Assembly: GCF_014656195.1 (NCBI RefSeq) | Contig: NZ_BNBY01000001.1 | Span: forward strand, 503,148 to 567,147 | Length of the DNA: 64,000 nucleotides | Reading direction: 5' to 3' | Source: Kitasatospora xanthocidica | GTDB lineage: Bacteria > Actinomycetota > Actinomycetes > Streptomycetales > Streptomycetaceae | Shown here: piece by piece, positions 45,340-55,332 of the stretch | Numbering within the stretch: position 1 is the first letter of the stretch | Layout: every line of letters starts with the position of its first letter | The notes under the pieces: model-generated | Database searches by the model: none | What the model was told of the DNA's origin: nothing | The model's input: only the letters and a program-made list of their open reading frames with translations | Program-made: the position numbers and the translations under genes

Positions 45340-46752
45340 ATGAAGGTCCTCCCACGGCGGCGCGGTGCCGTCCTCGTCAACTCCGCGCTCGGCGTGGCCC
45401 TGCTGGGCGGTGCGGCCCTGGTGTACACCACGGTCAGCGGCAGCTCCGGCCCGGCCTCGGCCAAGCCCGTGACCCGGACCGCGACCGTCGCCAAGGGCAC
45501 CGTCCTGGCCACCGTGTCCGGAACCGGCACCCTGGTGTCTCCCACCGACGCGGCCCAGGATTTCACCACGGGCGGCAAGCTCACCGCGGTCAAGGTCGCG
45601 GTCGGGGACGCCGTCAAGAAGGGCCAGGTGCTCGCCACCGTGGACACCACGGCGGCCCAGCAGCAGGTGGACGCGGCCAGGGTGGCCCTCACCACGGCCA
45701 ACGCCAACCTCACCAAGGCGCAGGCCGGGGTCACCACCACGACCACCGAGCCGCTGCCGGCCCCGGCCTCCGGGGGGTCCGGCGGCGGGACCGGCAGCGG
45801 CACCGGAGGGTCCGCCGGCGGTGGCGGACGCGGGGCGGGCGGGAGCAGTACGCCCGCCCCGCAGACCACCACCGTCACCACCACCAAGGTCGACGACGCG
45901 GCCGTCGCCCAGGCCGAGCAGCAGGTCGCCACCGCGCAGACCAACCTCTCCAACGCCCAGACGGCGCTGGCCGGGACCACCCTGACCGCCTCGCTGGACG
46001 GCACGGTCGCCTCGATCTCGAACAAGGTCGGCGACACCGTCGGGGCGACCGCCTCCGGCTCCACCGGTTCCGGATCCGCCAAGTCGACCGGCACGAGCAC
46101 GGGTGCGAGCGCGCCCAGCGGCTTCATCGTGCTCACCAACCCGACCGGCATGCAGGTCACCGCGAACTTCTCCGAGCTCGACTCGCTCAAGCTGAAGAAG
46201 GGCGAGGCGGCCACCGTCACCCTGAACGCGCAGTCCGACACCAAGCTCAACGCGACCGTCCTGTCGGTCAGTTCGCTGCCCAGCGGCAGCGGCTCCGGCG
46301 GCGCGGCCGGCTCCGCCGCCGTCCAGTACGCGGCCACCCTGCAGCTGAGCGGCGACACCAGCACGCTGCGCACCGGCCTCAGCGCCACCGTCCAGGTGAT
46401 CACCGGCGAGGCCGACAGCGCGCTGTCGCTGCCCACCGCCGCCCTGTCGGGCACCGGCACCTCCCGCACCGCGACCGTGGTGCACGAGGACGGCGCCACC
46501 GAGCGGGTCACCGTCGGGGTCGGCGTCGAGGGCGACAGCACGGTGCAGGTGGTCTCCGGGCTGAAGGAGGGCGACAAGGTCGAACTCCCCACCACCAGCG
46601 GCAGCAACGGCTTCCCGAACGGCTCCTTCCCGGGCGCCGGCGGCAACGGCCGGGGCGGCAACGGCGGCGGGGTCTTCCCCGGCGGTACGGGCGGCGGCGC
46701 AGGCGGCACCGGCGGTGGCGGCACGGGCGGCGGCCGGGGCGGTCGGGGCTGA
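45340..46752 (+). CDS. MacA/HlyD-like periplasmic adaptor subunit of an efflux system
   Basis: A 470-residue protein anchored by one N-terminal segment (residues ~10-30). The biotinyl-lipoyl half-motif TATVAKGTVLATVSGTGTLV and AVKVAVGDAVKKGQVLATVD is followed by two helical arms (AAQQQVDAARVALTTANANL; AVAQAEQQVATAQTNLSNAQ) split by a Gly/Ser/Pro-rich insert, then the beta-barrel part (GMQVTANFSELDSLKLKKGE). The C-terminus is a long Gly-rich tail. In an actinobacterium it acts outside the membrane with the ABC proteins encoded next. Its TGA precedes the ATPase ATG by two bases. Confidence 0.85.
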   Translation: MKVLPRRRGAVLVNSALGVALLGGAALVYTTVSGSSGPASAKPVTRTATVAKGTVLATVSGTGTLVSPTDAAQDFTTGGKLTAVKVAVGDAVKKGQVLATVDTTAAQQQVDAARVALTTANANLTKAQAGVTTTTTEPLPAPASGGSGGGTGSGTGGSAGGGGRGAGGSSTPAPQTTTVTTTKVDDAAVAQAEQQVATAQTNLSNAQTALAGTTLTASLDGTVASISNKVGDTVGATASGSTGSGSAKSTGTSTGASAPSGFIVLTNPTGMQVTANFSELDSLKLKKGEAATVTLNAQSDTKLNATVLSVSSLPSGSGSGGAAGSAAVQYAATLQLSGDTSTLRTGLSATVQVITGEADSALSLPTAALSGTGTSRTATVVHEDGATERVTVGVGVEGDSTVQVVSGLKEGDKVELPTTSGSNGFPNGSFPGAGGNGRGGNGGGVFPGGTGGGAGGTGGGGTGGGRGGRG

Positions 46753-46754
46753 GC

Positions 46755-47554
<800 letters not shown>

Positions 47555-47558
<4 letters not shown>

Positions 47559-48769
47559 TCCTCTGGCAGACACTCCGCTTCGCGGTCGGCGGCCTCGCCG
47601 CCAACAAGGTGCGCTCGGCGCTCACCATGCTCGGCGTGCTGATCGGCGTCGCCTCGGTGATCCTGCTGCTGGCGGTCGGCAACGGCTCGTCGGTCGCGGT
47701 CAAGGACTCGATCACCTCGCTCGGCACCAACTCGCTCACCGTCAGCTCCGGTTCGGCGGCCGGCGGCGCCCGGGCGGCCTCCTCGGTGAAGAAGCTGACG
47801 GTCGCGGACGCCAAGGCGCTGGCGACCGACGCCGGCGCGTCCACCGCGATCAAGTCGGTGGCCCCGGTCGTCACCACCAGCGGCACGGCGCTGTACGGGA
47901 ACGTCTCGTACAGCCCGGGCTCGATCGTCGGCACCTACCCGGCGTACTTCGAGACCGCCAACCAGAAGGTCGTGAAGGGCGAGTACTTCACCGACGACGA
48001 CGTGCTCGGCTCGCGCAAGGTCGCCGTGCTCGGCGCCACCACGGCCAAGCAGCTGTTCGACACCGAGGACCCGGTCGGCAAGCGGATCGTCCTCGGCGGC
48101 ACGCCGTTCACGGTGGTCGGGGTGCTCCAGGCCAAGGGCGGCAGCGGCTTCACCGACCCGGACGACGTGGTGATCGCCCCGCTGCCGACGGTGCAGAACG
48201 CCTTCACCGGCTTCGGCGCGGTCAACCAGATCCTGGTGCAGGCCGCCTCGGCGGACACCACCACGGCCGCCCAGTCGGAGATCACCCGGGTGCTGCTCGC
48301 GGCACACGCGATCGCCGACCCGGGCAAGGCCGACTTCCGGATCACCAACCAGGCCTCCCTGCTCACGGCGCGGGAGAGCACCACCAAGACCTTCACGGTG
48401 CTGCTCGGCGCGGTGGCGGCCATCTCGCTGCTGGTCGGCGGGATCGGGATCACCAACATCATGCTGGTGACGGTCACCGAGCGGACCCGCGAGATCGGCA
48501 TCCGCAAGGCGCTCGGGGCGCCGCGCGCGGTGATCCTCGGGCAGTTCCTGACCGAGTCGACGCTGCTGTCGGTGATCGGGGCCGGCCTGGGCGTGGCCGC
48601 CGGGATGGCCGGCTCGCACTTCAGCATCGTCGGCATCAAGCCGGTGATCATCCCCGAATCGGTGCTCGGCGCGTTCGGCATCGCCGTCGCCATCGGACTG
48701 TTCTTCGGCAGCTACCCCGCCAACCGGGCCGCCTCGCTGCGGCCGATCGACGCCCTCCGGCACGAGTAG
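47555..48769 (+). CDS. ABC transporter permease (MacB/FtsX fold)
   Basis: A 404-residue permease: one N-terminal membrane segment (ALTMLGVLIGVASVILLLAV), a large extracellular MacB-PCD-like domain (~residues 45-275), then three C-terminal segments (VLLGAVAAISLLVGGIGITN, VIGAGLGVAAGMAGS, GAFGIAVAIGLFFGSYPANR). TERTREIGIRKALGAPRAVI is the coupling-helix motif of the family. GTG 47555 overlaps the ATPase stop. Together with the adaptor it forms a MacAB-like tripartite pump without an outer-membrane partner. Confidence 0.9.
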
Positions 48770-48780
48770 GACTCCACTCC

Positions 48781-49443
48781 ATGAGCAGCAAAGAGATCGC
48801 CCCGGTCAGCAGTACCCCGGCCGAGCAGGTCGCCCTGCTCTCCACCCCGCCGGACGCCCGCGACGTCAGCGCGGAACTGGCGGCGCCGCCCCGGCGGAAG
48901 CTGCCCTGGCTCAGCCTGGCGCTGGCCGGCGGCGTGATCGCCACGGGGGCGTTCGCGGGGGGCGTCTGGTACCAGCAGAACCACGGCTCCGCCGGGGACA
49001 GGTCCGCCCGGCCGACGGCTGCGGCGGGTGCCCAGCGGCCCGCCGGGGGCGGCGGGTACGGGCAGGGCGCCGGGGGCTACGGGCAGGGCGCCGGGCAGAA
49101 CGGCGGCCGTCGTGGGGGCCAGGGCCAGGGTGCGGGCGCCGGTCAGGGCCAGGGCGGACAGGCCGGTTTCGCCCGGGGCACGGTAAAGGCCGTGGACGGA
49201 AACATCGTGTACCTGACAGACTCCAATGGCAACACCGTCAAGGTCACCACCGGCGACGCGACGAAGGTCCAGCTCAACAAGGAGGGCAAGGTCACCGATC
49301 TCCAGCCCGGCCAGAGCGTGACCGTCGTCGGCACCCCCGACGCCAACGGTGGCTACACCGCGAACCAGCTCGTCGAAGGAGCCGCAGCAGGCGGCTTCGG
49401 AGGCGGAGCCGGCGGCGGTAATCGGAACCCGTCCGGCGGCTGA
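48781..49443 (+). CDS. membrane-anchored Gly-rich protein with DUF5666-like C-terminal domain
   Basis: A 220-residue protein. The cytoplasmic N-terminus (~40 residues) is followed by one membrane segment (LPWLSLALAGGVIATGAFAG) and a Gly/Gln repeat region (GGYGQGAGGYGQGAGQNGG). The C-terminal ~90 residues, beginning GFARGTVKAVDGNIVYLTDS, form a small beta domain resembling DUF5666. It is the fourth gene of the efflux operon, 11 bp after the permease, so it may assist the pump at the cell surface. The identification of the domain is tentative. Confidence 0.65.
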   Translation: MSSKEIAPVSSTPAEQVALLSTPPDARDVSAELAAPPRRKLPWLSLALAGGVIATGAFAGGVWYQQNHGSAGDRSARPTAAAGAQRPAGGGGYGQGAGGYGQGAGQNGGRRGGQGQGAGAGQGQGGQAGFARGTVKAVDGNIVYLTDSNGNTVKVTTGDATKVQLNKEGKVTDLQPGQSVTVVGTPDANGGYTANQLVEGAAAGGFGGGAGGGNRNPSGG

Positions 49444-49463
49444 CCCGGAGCCCGACGGACGAC

Positions 49464-49502
49464 CGCGAGGCCCTCGCCCCTTCGGGGGTGGGGGCCTTCG
49501 CG
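49464..49502 (+). terminator. terminator of the efflux operon
   Basis: Imperfect hairpin CGCGAGGCCC...GGGGGCCTTCGCG (49464-49502) about 20 bp past the last stop. Confidence 0.65.
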
Positions 49503-49597
49503 TGCGCCCGGCGCGGCTCGTCGTCGCGGTTCGTCATCGGTGCGGCGCGGCGTCTTCAGGACCGTGACGACGCCGGGGCCGGCCCGGCATCGGGGGC

Positions 49598-50167
49598 TCA
49601 CAGGCCGGGCACGTGAAGGCCGTTCAGTTGCCAGAGGGCGGCGCTGTACCAGAGCAGGGCGATCAGGACGGTCAGGGCGCCGCCCGCCGTGGGCAGGGCC
49701 CAGCCGGGGAGCCGGGGGTGACGGACCACGACGACCTTGGTGACGAACGCGCCGTAGAGGAAGCACCCCGCGAACGAGTGCAGCGCGATCCGGCTGTCCG
49801 TCACCTGCACGCCGTACGCGGTGAGGCAGTGGTAGGCGACCGGGAGGGAGAGCAGGAACGCTCCCAGGCCGATCAGCCGGTGCCCGGTCCGGACCGACCG
49901 GGGTGCGGCGGGCAGGCCGGGCAGCCGGCCGTACATCCACAGCGCCAGCAGGAGCTGGACCAGGGCGAGGCCCAGCAGGGCGGTGCCGAGCTGGGCCTTG
50001 AGCTGGTTGGCGTCGGCGAAGCGGCGGCCGAAGAGGCCGCTCGTGTAATCGGGGGTGTGCGCCCGGCCGTACCAGAAGAGGCCGGCCGTCACCGCCACCG
50101 GCAGGAGCGCCCACAGGAGGCCGGAGGCCCGCCGGCGGGGACGGGACGGCCGCTCGACACGGTGCAT
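49598..50167 (-). CDS. DUF6529-like membrane protein
   Basis: A 189-residue protein with five hydrophobic segments. Invariant-looking His residues occur in RTGHRLIGLGAFLLSLPVAYH and in ALHSFAGCFLYGAFVTKVVV, a spacing that suggests haem binding as in cytochrome-b561/ferric-reductase-like proteins. In streptomycetes the family is annotated DUF6529. ATG 50167 lies only four bases after the upstream lipoprotein stop, so the two form one transcript and may form a small extracytoplasmic electron-transfer pair, which is inference. Confidence 0.65.
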   Translation of the reverse strand: MHRVERPSRPRRRASGLLWALLPVAVTAGLFWYGRAHTPDYTSGLFGRRFADANQLKAQLGTALLGLALVQLLLALWMYGRLPGLPAAPRSVRTGHRLIGLGAFLLSLPVAYHCLTAYGVQVTDSRIALHSFAGCFLYGAFVTKVVVVRHPRLPGWALPTAGGALTVLIALLWYSAALWQLNGLHVPGL

Positions 50168-50171
50168 CCGC

Positions 50172-50735
50172 TCAGTCGCCCTCGACCTTGTCACCCGCGG
50201 CGTTGACCACGTACCACTTGGCGCCGAAGGCGCTGGACTCCTCGCCGTTGGTGTCGCCCTGGGCCTTGTCGCCCTCGAAGTAGTAGAGCGGGTGGCCGTT
50301 GTAGACGACCTGGGACGTGCCGTCCTTGCGGGCGGTGGTGGTGAGCTTGGCCTGGTCGGCGCCGTGCGCGGCGGTGGGGGTTCCGGTGGTGAGGACCGGC
50401 GGCCAGGCGGTGGCGCAGGCGTCGTAGCAGGTCGGGGTGGGGGAGGTGTCCGCCTCGAACAGGTAGAGCGTCTTGCCCTGGGCGTCGACCAGGATGTTCT
50501 GGAACTTGCCGATGGTGGCCGCCGCGACCAGGGTGCCCGCACCGGTGGCTCCGGCGGACGGGCTCGGGCTGGCGCTCGGGCTTCCGCTCGGGCTCTCCGT
50601 CGAGGTCGTGAAGGGCGCCGCGGCTGTGGTGCTCGCCGCGGCCGTCGTCTTCTTGCTGCTGGAGCAGCCGCCGCACACCACGGTGATCAGGGCGATGGCG
50701 GCGGCCGTGGCGGCCACCGCGCGGGTGTTTCTCAT
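50172..50735 (-). CDS. lipoprotein with secreted-repeat (COG4315-like) domain
   Basis: A 187-residue lipoprotein. The signal peptide ends in a lipobox with Cys (VVCGGCSS), followed by a Ser/Thr/Pro-rich spacer (PSGSPSASPSPSAG). The folded part carries two copies of the 'secreted repeat' pattern: ILVDAQGKTLYLFEADTSPT with CYDACATAWPPVL, and VVYNGHPLYYFEGDKAQGDT with SAFGAKWYVVN. Function unknown; proteins like this are often paired with haem-containing membrane proteins. The ribosome site GGGAGAAG is near ATG 50735. Confidence 0.78.
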   Translation of the reverse strand: MRNTRAVAATAAAIALITVVCGGCSSSKKTTAAASTTAAAPFTTSTESPSGSPSASPSPSAGATGAGTLVAAATIGKFQNILVDAQGKTLYLFEADTSPTPTCYDACATAWPPVLTTGTPTAAHGADQAKLTTTARKDGTSQVVYNGHPLYYFEGDKAQGDTNGEESSAFGAKWYVVNAAGDKVEGD

Positions 50736-50873
50736 GGGCTTCTCCCGGGCCGGGGTGGGAACTGGTGCCACCACTTCAGCCTGAACGGGCTCGGCCGCTT
50801 CACGAGGCACGCCAGCGGGTGGGCAAGTACACCCGTTTTGCTGGGTGGCCGTCATGCGGTAGATCTGACGATC

Positions 50874-51413
50874 ATGACAAATGATCAGGTCAGCAGGCTC
50901 ATCGGCGGCAGCTTCGGGCTCGCCTTCGTCCAGATGAACGCCGGGACCCTGCCGACGGCCGCCGCCGCTCCCCTCCGGGTGCTCGCGATCCTCGCCTTCC
51001 TCCGGATCGTGCTGACCCGGCGACGTCCGGCCGAAGCCGTCGCCGGTGAGGCGAGACCCCCGCGTGGGCCGGGCTTCGGGCGGGGCTACTGGTACGTCGT
51101 GGCGGCCGAGGTGCTCGGGCTCGGCGTCGGCCTGTACGTGATCGCCAATGTGCTGAACACGCCGACCGCGTCCGTGGCCTGGATCGCGTTCGTGGTCGGC
51201 GTGCACTTCTTCGGGCTCGCCGTCGTCTGGAAGCGGGCCGCGCTGCACGTCCTCGCCGGGTCGATGGCGGTCTGCGGTGTCGTCGGCCTCGTCCTGGCCG
51301 CCTGCGACGTCTCCAAGCCGGTCATCGCGGTGGTCTCCGGCATCGTCCCGGGTCTCCTCCTGCTCGGCTCCGTCCTCTGGTCCGGCCGTTCCGCCGCTGC
51401 CACCGCTCAGTGA
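50874..51413 (+). CDS. hypothetical membrane protein
   Basis: A 179-residue protein with five hydrophobic segments (LIGGSFGLAFVQMNAG, LRVLAILAFLRIVL, YWYVVAAEVLGLGVGLYVIA, WIAFVVGVHFFGLAVVWKRA, VIAVVSGIVPGLLLLGSVLW). No family recognised; the His-Phe-Phe-Gly segment is characteristic of some small uncharacterised streptomycete transport-like proteins. Start ATG 50874 is chosen because the protein becomes well organised from there; no strong ribosome site is seen, so the start is uncertain. It is divergent from the lipoprotein gene. Confidence 0.6.
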   Translation: MTNDQVSRLIGGSFGLAFVQMNAGTLPTAAAAPLRVLAILAFLRIVLTRRRPAEAVAGEARPPRGPGFGRGYWYVVAAEVLGLGVGLYVIANVLNTPTASVAWIAFVVGVHFFGLAVVWKRAALHVLAGSMAVCGVVGLVLAACDVSKPVIAVVSGIVPGLLLLGSVLWSGRSAAATAQ

Positions 51414-51556
51414 CCCTCACCGGCGGCCCCTCGCCCCTCCGCGCGGGGCCGCCGGTGTGTGTGCCTAGCCCCACCCCCCTGTACGGCTGGACCCGTATGG
51501 GGGCGCTCGCCCGCTCCGTAGCGTCGATTCCACAACGACCCGGAGGGAAAAGAACC

Positions 51557-51970
51557 ATGGCGACCGTCGCGACCACCCAGTCCACCTTCACCACGATCAA
51601 GAAGTGCGTCGTGCTCTTCGGCGCCGTGAGCGCGATCGTCCTCGGCACGGTCGCCGTGACGGCCTTCACCGGCCACGAGGCGACGCCGTTCATGTGGATC
51701 CGCGCTGTCATCCTCCTCGGCGCCGCCCCGCTGGTCCACCGGATGGTCTCCCAGGCCGCCGCCGGGTCCTACCGGGCCTTCGACCGGGTCCGCACCCTGG
51801 CCAGGGTCATGCCGGTCGCCGTCATCGGGGTCGATCTGATCCCCGGCCTCTGCCCCGCCTGGTACGTGGTCCTCCAGGGGATCTCCGCCCTCGCCCTGGT
51901 CGCGGTCGCCGTCCTCACCCACGGCTCCGCGCTGCGCGCCGCTTTCCCGAAGCCCTCCGAGGGCAGGTGA
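51557..51970 (+). CDS. hypothetical membrane protein
   Basis: A 137-residue protein with three hydrophobic segments (CVVLFGAVSAIVLGTVAVTA, WIRAVILLGAAPLVHRMV, WYVVLQGISALALVAVAVL). No family recognised. Start ATG 51557 follows GGAGGG; the frame extends upstream without a ribosome site. A palindromic element follows the stop by six bases. Confidence 0.65.
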   Translation: MATVATTQSTFTTIKKCVVLFGAVSAIVLGTVAVTAFTGHEATPFMWIRAVILLGAAPLVHRMVSQAAAGSYRAFDRVRTLARVMPVAVIGVDLIPGLCPAWYVVLQGISALALVAVAVLTHGSALRAAFPKPSEGR

Positions 51971-51976
51971 AGCGTG

Positions 51977-51999
51977 GGAAGTCGGCCCCGCCGACTTCC
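51977..51999. repeat. dispersed palindromic element, copy A
   Basis: GGAAGTCGGC-CCC-GCCGACTTCC, a 10-bp stem. Same core as 53190-53226 and 56663-56695. It begins right after a stop codon. Confidence 0.85.
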
Positions 52000-52219
52000 T
52001 GTGCGGGCGTTCTGCCCGCGTAGCTGTCACCAAGGATTTCTGCGAATTTCCTACTTCCTCGATTCACAAGTCTTGACCCTTTGTTCACAACTTCGGGAGC
52101 ATCGGGGGCGCCGACCGCGGGGGAGAGCAAGACGGCCGGCCGGTCCTTTGCGGGTTCATCGAGCAGGCGGCCGGGTGTACCCCGACGTCTGTGATCACCC
52201 ACGAAGGGAACGACCGGGC

Positions 52220-53185
52220 ATGACGACTGTTCTGCACAGCGACCAGCAAGTCCTGCGTGCCAGAGCCGACTTGGCCACCGAGGTCGAGCGAGCGGGCTCG
52301 GCGCTCTCCGCCCGGGTGGTCGACGCGTTCCTCACCGTGCCGCGACACCCCTTCGTCCCGGTGTTCTACCGCGAGGAGAGCGGTCTCCATCTCCCCTGGC
52401 GCGAGGAGGACTTCGCGGACGACTCGTGGCTCGCGGAGGTCTACGCCGACCGGGCGCTGATCACCGAGGTCGACGGCGTGCACGCCGAGGATGCCGCGCC
52501 GGGAGGATTCCGCGGCGGGATCGCGACCTCCTCCGCCACCCTGCCGAGCCTGCTCGCCGAGATGCTCGACGCGCTCGACGTCCGGCCCGGCAGCCGGGTG
52601 CTGGAGCTCGGCACCGGCACCGGCTACACCGCGGCACTGCTCTGCCACCTCGCCGGCTCGGCCACCGTCACCACCGCCGACCGCACCGGGCAACTCGTCG
52701 ACAACGCCCGCACCCGGCTGTACGACAACGGCTTCGAGCCGACCGTGGTCCGGGCCGAGGCCGCCGACGGCTCCGACGGCCACCCGGCCGGAGCGCCGTA
52801 CGACCGGATCATCGCCACCCGAGGCGTCCGCCGCATCCCCCGGGCCTGGCTCGACCAGTGCGCCCCGGGCGGCCTCATCGTCGCCCCGGTCCGCGGCGCG
52901 GTGGCCCGGCTCACCAAGCTGGCGGACGGCCGCGCCGTCGGCCGCTTCCTGCCGAGGAACCCGGGCGAGGCCCGGGCGACGGAGGCGACCGACTCCCGCG
53001 TCCTCGACGACCCCGCCTTCTCCTTCTGGGCCGCCCTCCACCCCCAGGACCTCCAAGCCGCCCACACCTCCTGGCTCGCCCACCACCGCCCCCGCCGCGA
53101 GTGGTTCACCCTCGAAGCCGGCCCCGGCGCCCAGCACATCACCCACACCACCCCGGACGGCACCACCCTCACCTGGGCCCTCTGA
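52220..53185 (+). CDS. protein-L-isoaspartate O-methyltransferase-like protein
   Basis: A 321-residue SAM-dependent methyltransferase. Motif I is RVLELGTGTGYTAALLCHLA near residue 130, preceded by TSSATLPSLLAEMLDALDVR, the PIMT-like Ser/Thr region; YDRIIATRGVRRIPRAWLDQ is the later motif. The C-terminal ~100 residues are an extra domain. PIMTs repair isoaspartate, but longer variants in streptomycetes modify peptides or metabolites, and that is possible here. ATG 52220 follows GAAGGGA. The ~200 bp upstream are unusually A/T-rich and likely hold the promoter. Confidence 0.75.
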   Translation: MTTVLHSDQQVLRARADLATEVERAGSALSARVVDAFLTVPRHPFVPVFYREESGLHLPWREEDFADDSWLAEVYADRALITEVDGVHAEDAAPGGFRGGIATSSATLPSLLAEMLDALDVRPGSRVLELGTGTGYTAALLCHLAGSATVTTADRTGQLVDNARTRLYDNGFEPTVVRAEAADGSDGHPAGAPYDRIIATRGVRRIPRAWLDQCAPGGLIVAPVRGAVARLTKLADGRAVGRFLPRNPGEARATEATDSRVLDDPAFSFWAALHPQDLQAAHTSWLAHHRPRREWFTLEAGPGAQHITHTTPDGTTLTWAL

Positions 53186-53189
53186 CGCC

Positions 53190-53226
53190 TCGCGCGGGAA
53201 GTCGGCCCGCCCGACTTCCCGCGCGA
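53190..53226. repeat. dispersed palindromic element, copy B
   Basis: A perfect 16-bp stem (53190-53205 with 53211-53226) with a 5-nt loop, core GGGAAGTCGG. It starts five bases after the methyltransferase stop and can act as its terminator. Confidence 0.85.
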
Positions 53227-53308
53227 CGGTGCAGGCGCGACCGGCCGGTCGGTGACGTCCGGTGCTGTGAGCCTCCGCATCCGCGTGGTGCGGTGTCAGG
53301 ATCGCGGG

Positions 53309-53668
53309 ATGAAGTACCTGGTGCTGATGTACGCGGACCCTGCGGCGACGGCGGCGATGACCGGGGAGCAGCGGGCGGAGGTGTTCCGGCGGCACGAGGC
53401 GCTGCACCGGGACCTGGAGGGCTCGGGGGAGATGCTGAACGGGGCGGGGCTGGCGTTTCCGGCGGACACGACGACGCTCCGGTGGACCGGGGAGGGGGTC
53501 ACGTCCTCGGGCGGGCCGTTGGTGGCGGCCGATGAGCACCTGACGGCGTACTACGTCGTCGAGTGCGCGAGCCCCGGGCGGGCGCGGGAGATCGCGGAGC
53601 GGGTGCTGGACTTCCATGTGGTGGCGGTCGAAGTGCGGCCGGTGCACGACCACTTCGGGATGGAGTGA
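53309..53668 (+). CDS. YciI family protein
   Basis: A 119-residue ferredoxin-fold protein: MKYLVLMYADPAATAAMTGE, then FRRHEALHRDLEGSGEML, ending FHVVAVEVRPVHDHFGME. The His/Asp pair near the N-terminus and the FHVVAVEVRP strand are typical of YCII-related proteins. These are often linked with ECF sigma factors in actinobacteria; a short ECF gene lies 3.3 kb downstream. Exact role unknown. ATG 53309 follows GCGGG only. Confidence 0.78.
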   Translation: MKYLVLMYADPAATAAMTGEQRAEVFRRHEALHRDLEGSGEMLNGAGLAFPADTTTLRWTGEGVTSSGGPLVAADEHLTAYYVVECASPGRAREIAERVLDFHVVAVEVRPVHDHFGME

Positions 53669-53675
53669 CACATGG

Positions 53676-54356
53676 TCAGGCGGTCGCGGTCGCCGTCGGG
53701 GTGAATCCCTTGGTGAGGAGCCGGACGGCCAGGCAGAGTTCCCAGGCGAACACCGGGACGGCGGCGAGCATCCCGGGTCCCGAGACCTGCTCGTAGGCCC
53801 CGAACAGGACGGCGATCGCGGAGGCGAAGATCAGCGCGCCGCCCGCCAGGCCGAGGACGGCGATGGGGCGCGGGACGAGCCGGCTGCGGTACAGCAGCAG
53901 GGCGAGGAGCGCGGTGTTGGCTCCGCAGATGAAGTTGGGGCCGAGCAGGAACGTCCAGTCGTGGACGGCGGCCAGGGCCTTGCCGGTGGTGAGGAGCGCG
54001 CCCGGATCGGCGCCGGTGGGTGGCTTGCGGCGGAGGGTCACGACGGCGAGCAGGCTGACGATGCCGACGGCGATGACGGCGGCTTCCAGGGTGCGGAGGG
54101 CGACGTAGCCGGTGGCGAGGGCTTCGTGGCGGCGCCGGGTGACGGGGTGCAGGGTGACCGCGGTGCCGACGACGGAGAGCGTGAGGAGCACTTCGAGCAG
54201 GGCGCCCAGGAGGATCCGGCTGTCGGTGCCGGCGCCGGTCACGTAGTCGGCGGTCTTCAGGAGCGGGCCATACAGGATGAGCCCGCCGATCGAGGTGACG
54301 TGGGTGGCGAGGAAGCACGCGCCCGCTGCTGTCGCGAGCGTTCTCGGTGTGGCCAT
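53676..54356 (-). CDS. DUF4386 membrane protein
   Basis: A 226-residue protein with six hydrophobic segments. Family-typical pieces: ATHVTSIGGLILYGPLLKT, a Glu-rich start of the third segment (ALRTLEAAVIAVGIVSLL) and AAVHDWTFLLGPNFICGANT near residue 130. Function unknown. The gene is divergent from the TetR gene across two operators, so it is probably the repressed target. Confidence 0.85.
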   Translation of the reverse strand: MATPRTLATAAGACFLATHVTSIGGLILYGPLLKTADYVTGAGTDSRILLGALLEVLLTLSVVGTAVTLHPVTRRRHEALATGYVALRTLEAAVIAVGIVSLLAVVTLRRKPPTGADPGALLTTGKALAAVHDWTFLLGPNFICGANTALLALLLYRSRLVPRPIAVLGLAGGALIFASAIAVLFGAYEQVSGPGMLAAVPVFAWELCLAVRLLTKGFTPTATATA

Positions 54357-54385
54357 GGGGGGCTCCTTGGATGCCGGGGCGAATG

Positions 54386-54438
54386 AGGTGTACGCCGTAC
54401 ACCTTCGTCGAGGACGCTAGGGTGTACCCCGTACACCT
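54386..54438. promoter_or_regulatory. pair of TetR operators
   Basis: AGGTGTAC-GCC-GTACACCT at 54386-54404 and GGTGTAC-CCC-GTACACC at 54421-54437 are matching palindromes with centres 34 bp apart, between the divergent DUF4386 and TetR genes. This is a strong sign of local repression of both promoters. Confidence 0.75.
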
Positions 54439-54460
54439 GTCAAGGGAGATCGGCGGGACC

Positions 54461-55186
54461 ATGGCCCAACAGGCAGACACCGAGCGCCGGAAGCCGCTCA
54501 ACCGGGACCGCGTGCTGCGGGCGGCCGTCGCGCGCGCCGACCAGTCCGGGTACGAGGGGCTGAGCATGCGCGGCCTCGCCCAGGAGCTGGGCGTCGTGCC
54601 GATGGCGCTCTACAAGCACGTGGCGAACAAGGAGCAGCTGCTCGACGGCATGGTCGAGCTGGTGGTGGGCGAGATCGATCCGCCGGCCGAGGGCCCCGAC
54701 TGGCGGTTCGCGGTCCGGGCGCGCGTCCTGTCGGCGCGGCGGGCGCTGCTGCGGCACCCGTGGGCGCTGCGGGTCATCGAGTCCCGGGGCACTCCGACAC
54801 CGGCCGTGCTGGACTACCTGGACTCGGTGATCGGGACGTTCCGGCGCGGCGGCCTGTCCGTCGACCTCACCCACCACGCGATGCACGCCCTGGGCAGCCG
54901 GGTCTGGGGCTTCACCCAGGAGCTGTCCGTCGCCTCTCCGGGGGCCGGCGGCGGCAGCGAAGGCGGCGACGTCGACGTCGACGAAAGGGCGTTGGCGGCC
55001 ATGGCGGCGATGGCGGAGCGGTACCCGCACATCGTCGAGATCGCCACGGCCGGCCGGGCCCACGACGGGGCGTCGGTCGTCGGTGGCGGCTGCGACGACC
55101 AGTTCGAGTTCGAGTTCGCCCTCGACCTCCTCCTCGACGGCGTCGCACGGCTCCACGCGCAGGGCTGGACGTCCGAGCGGGGGTGA
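54461..55186 (+). CDS. TetR/AcrR family regulator (TetR-C type)
   Basis: A 241-residue protein. The helix-turn-helix is LNRDRVLRAAVARADQSGYE, LSMRGLAQELGVVPMALYKH, VANKEQLLDGMVELVVGEID; the rest matches the TetR C-terminal ligand domain (LRHPWALRVIESRGTPTPAV, HHAMHALGSRVWGF). GGGAGAT lies before ATG 54461. The operators are within 75 bp of its start, so autoregulation together with control of the DUF4386 gene is expected. Inducer unknown. Confidence 0.85.
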   Translation: MAQQADTERRKPLNRDRVLRAAVARADQSGYEGLSMRGLAQELGVVPMALYKHVANKEQLLDGMVELVVGEIDPPAEGPDWRFAVRARVLSARRALLRHPWALRVIESRGTPTPAVLDYLDSVIGTFRRGGLSVDLTHHAMHALGSRVWGFTQELSVASPGAGGGSEGGDVDVDERALAAMAAMAERYPHIVEIATAGRAHDGASVVGGGCDDQFEFEFALDLLLDGVARLHAQGWTSERG

Positions 55187-55332
55187 GCACCGGGCTGCCG
55201 GGAGAAACCGCCGGGAGAAATGCGGGCGACTGCGGCGAGCGGGACCGCCTAGGGTGGGCGCGTCCCCCGGGCGGCCGTTTACCGCCCGTCGTCGGCGCGA
55301 CCAACGCGCCCGCAACCCAGGGAGTTGCCGCT

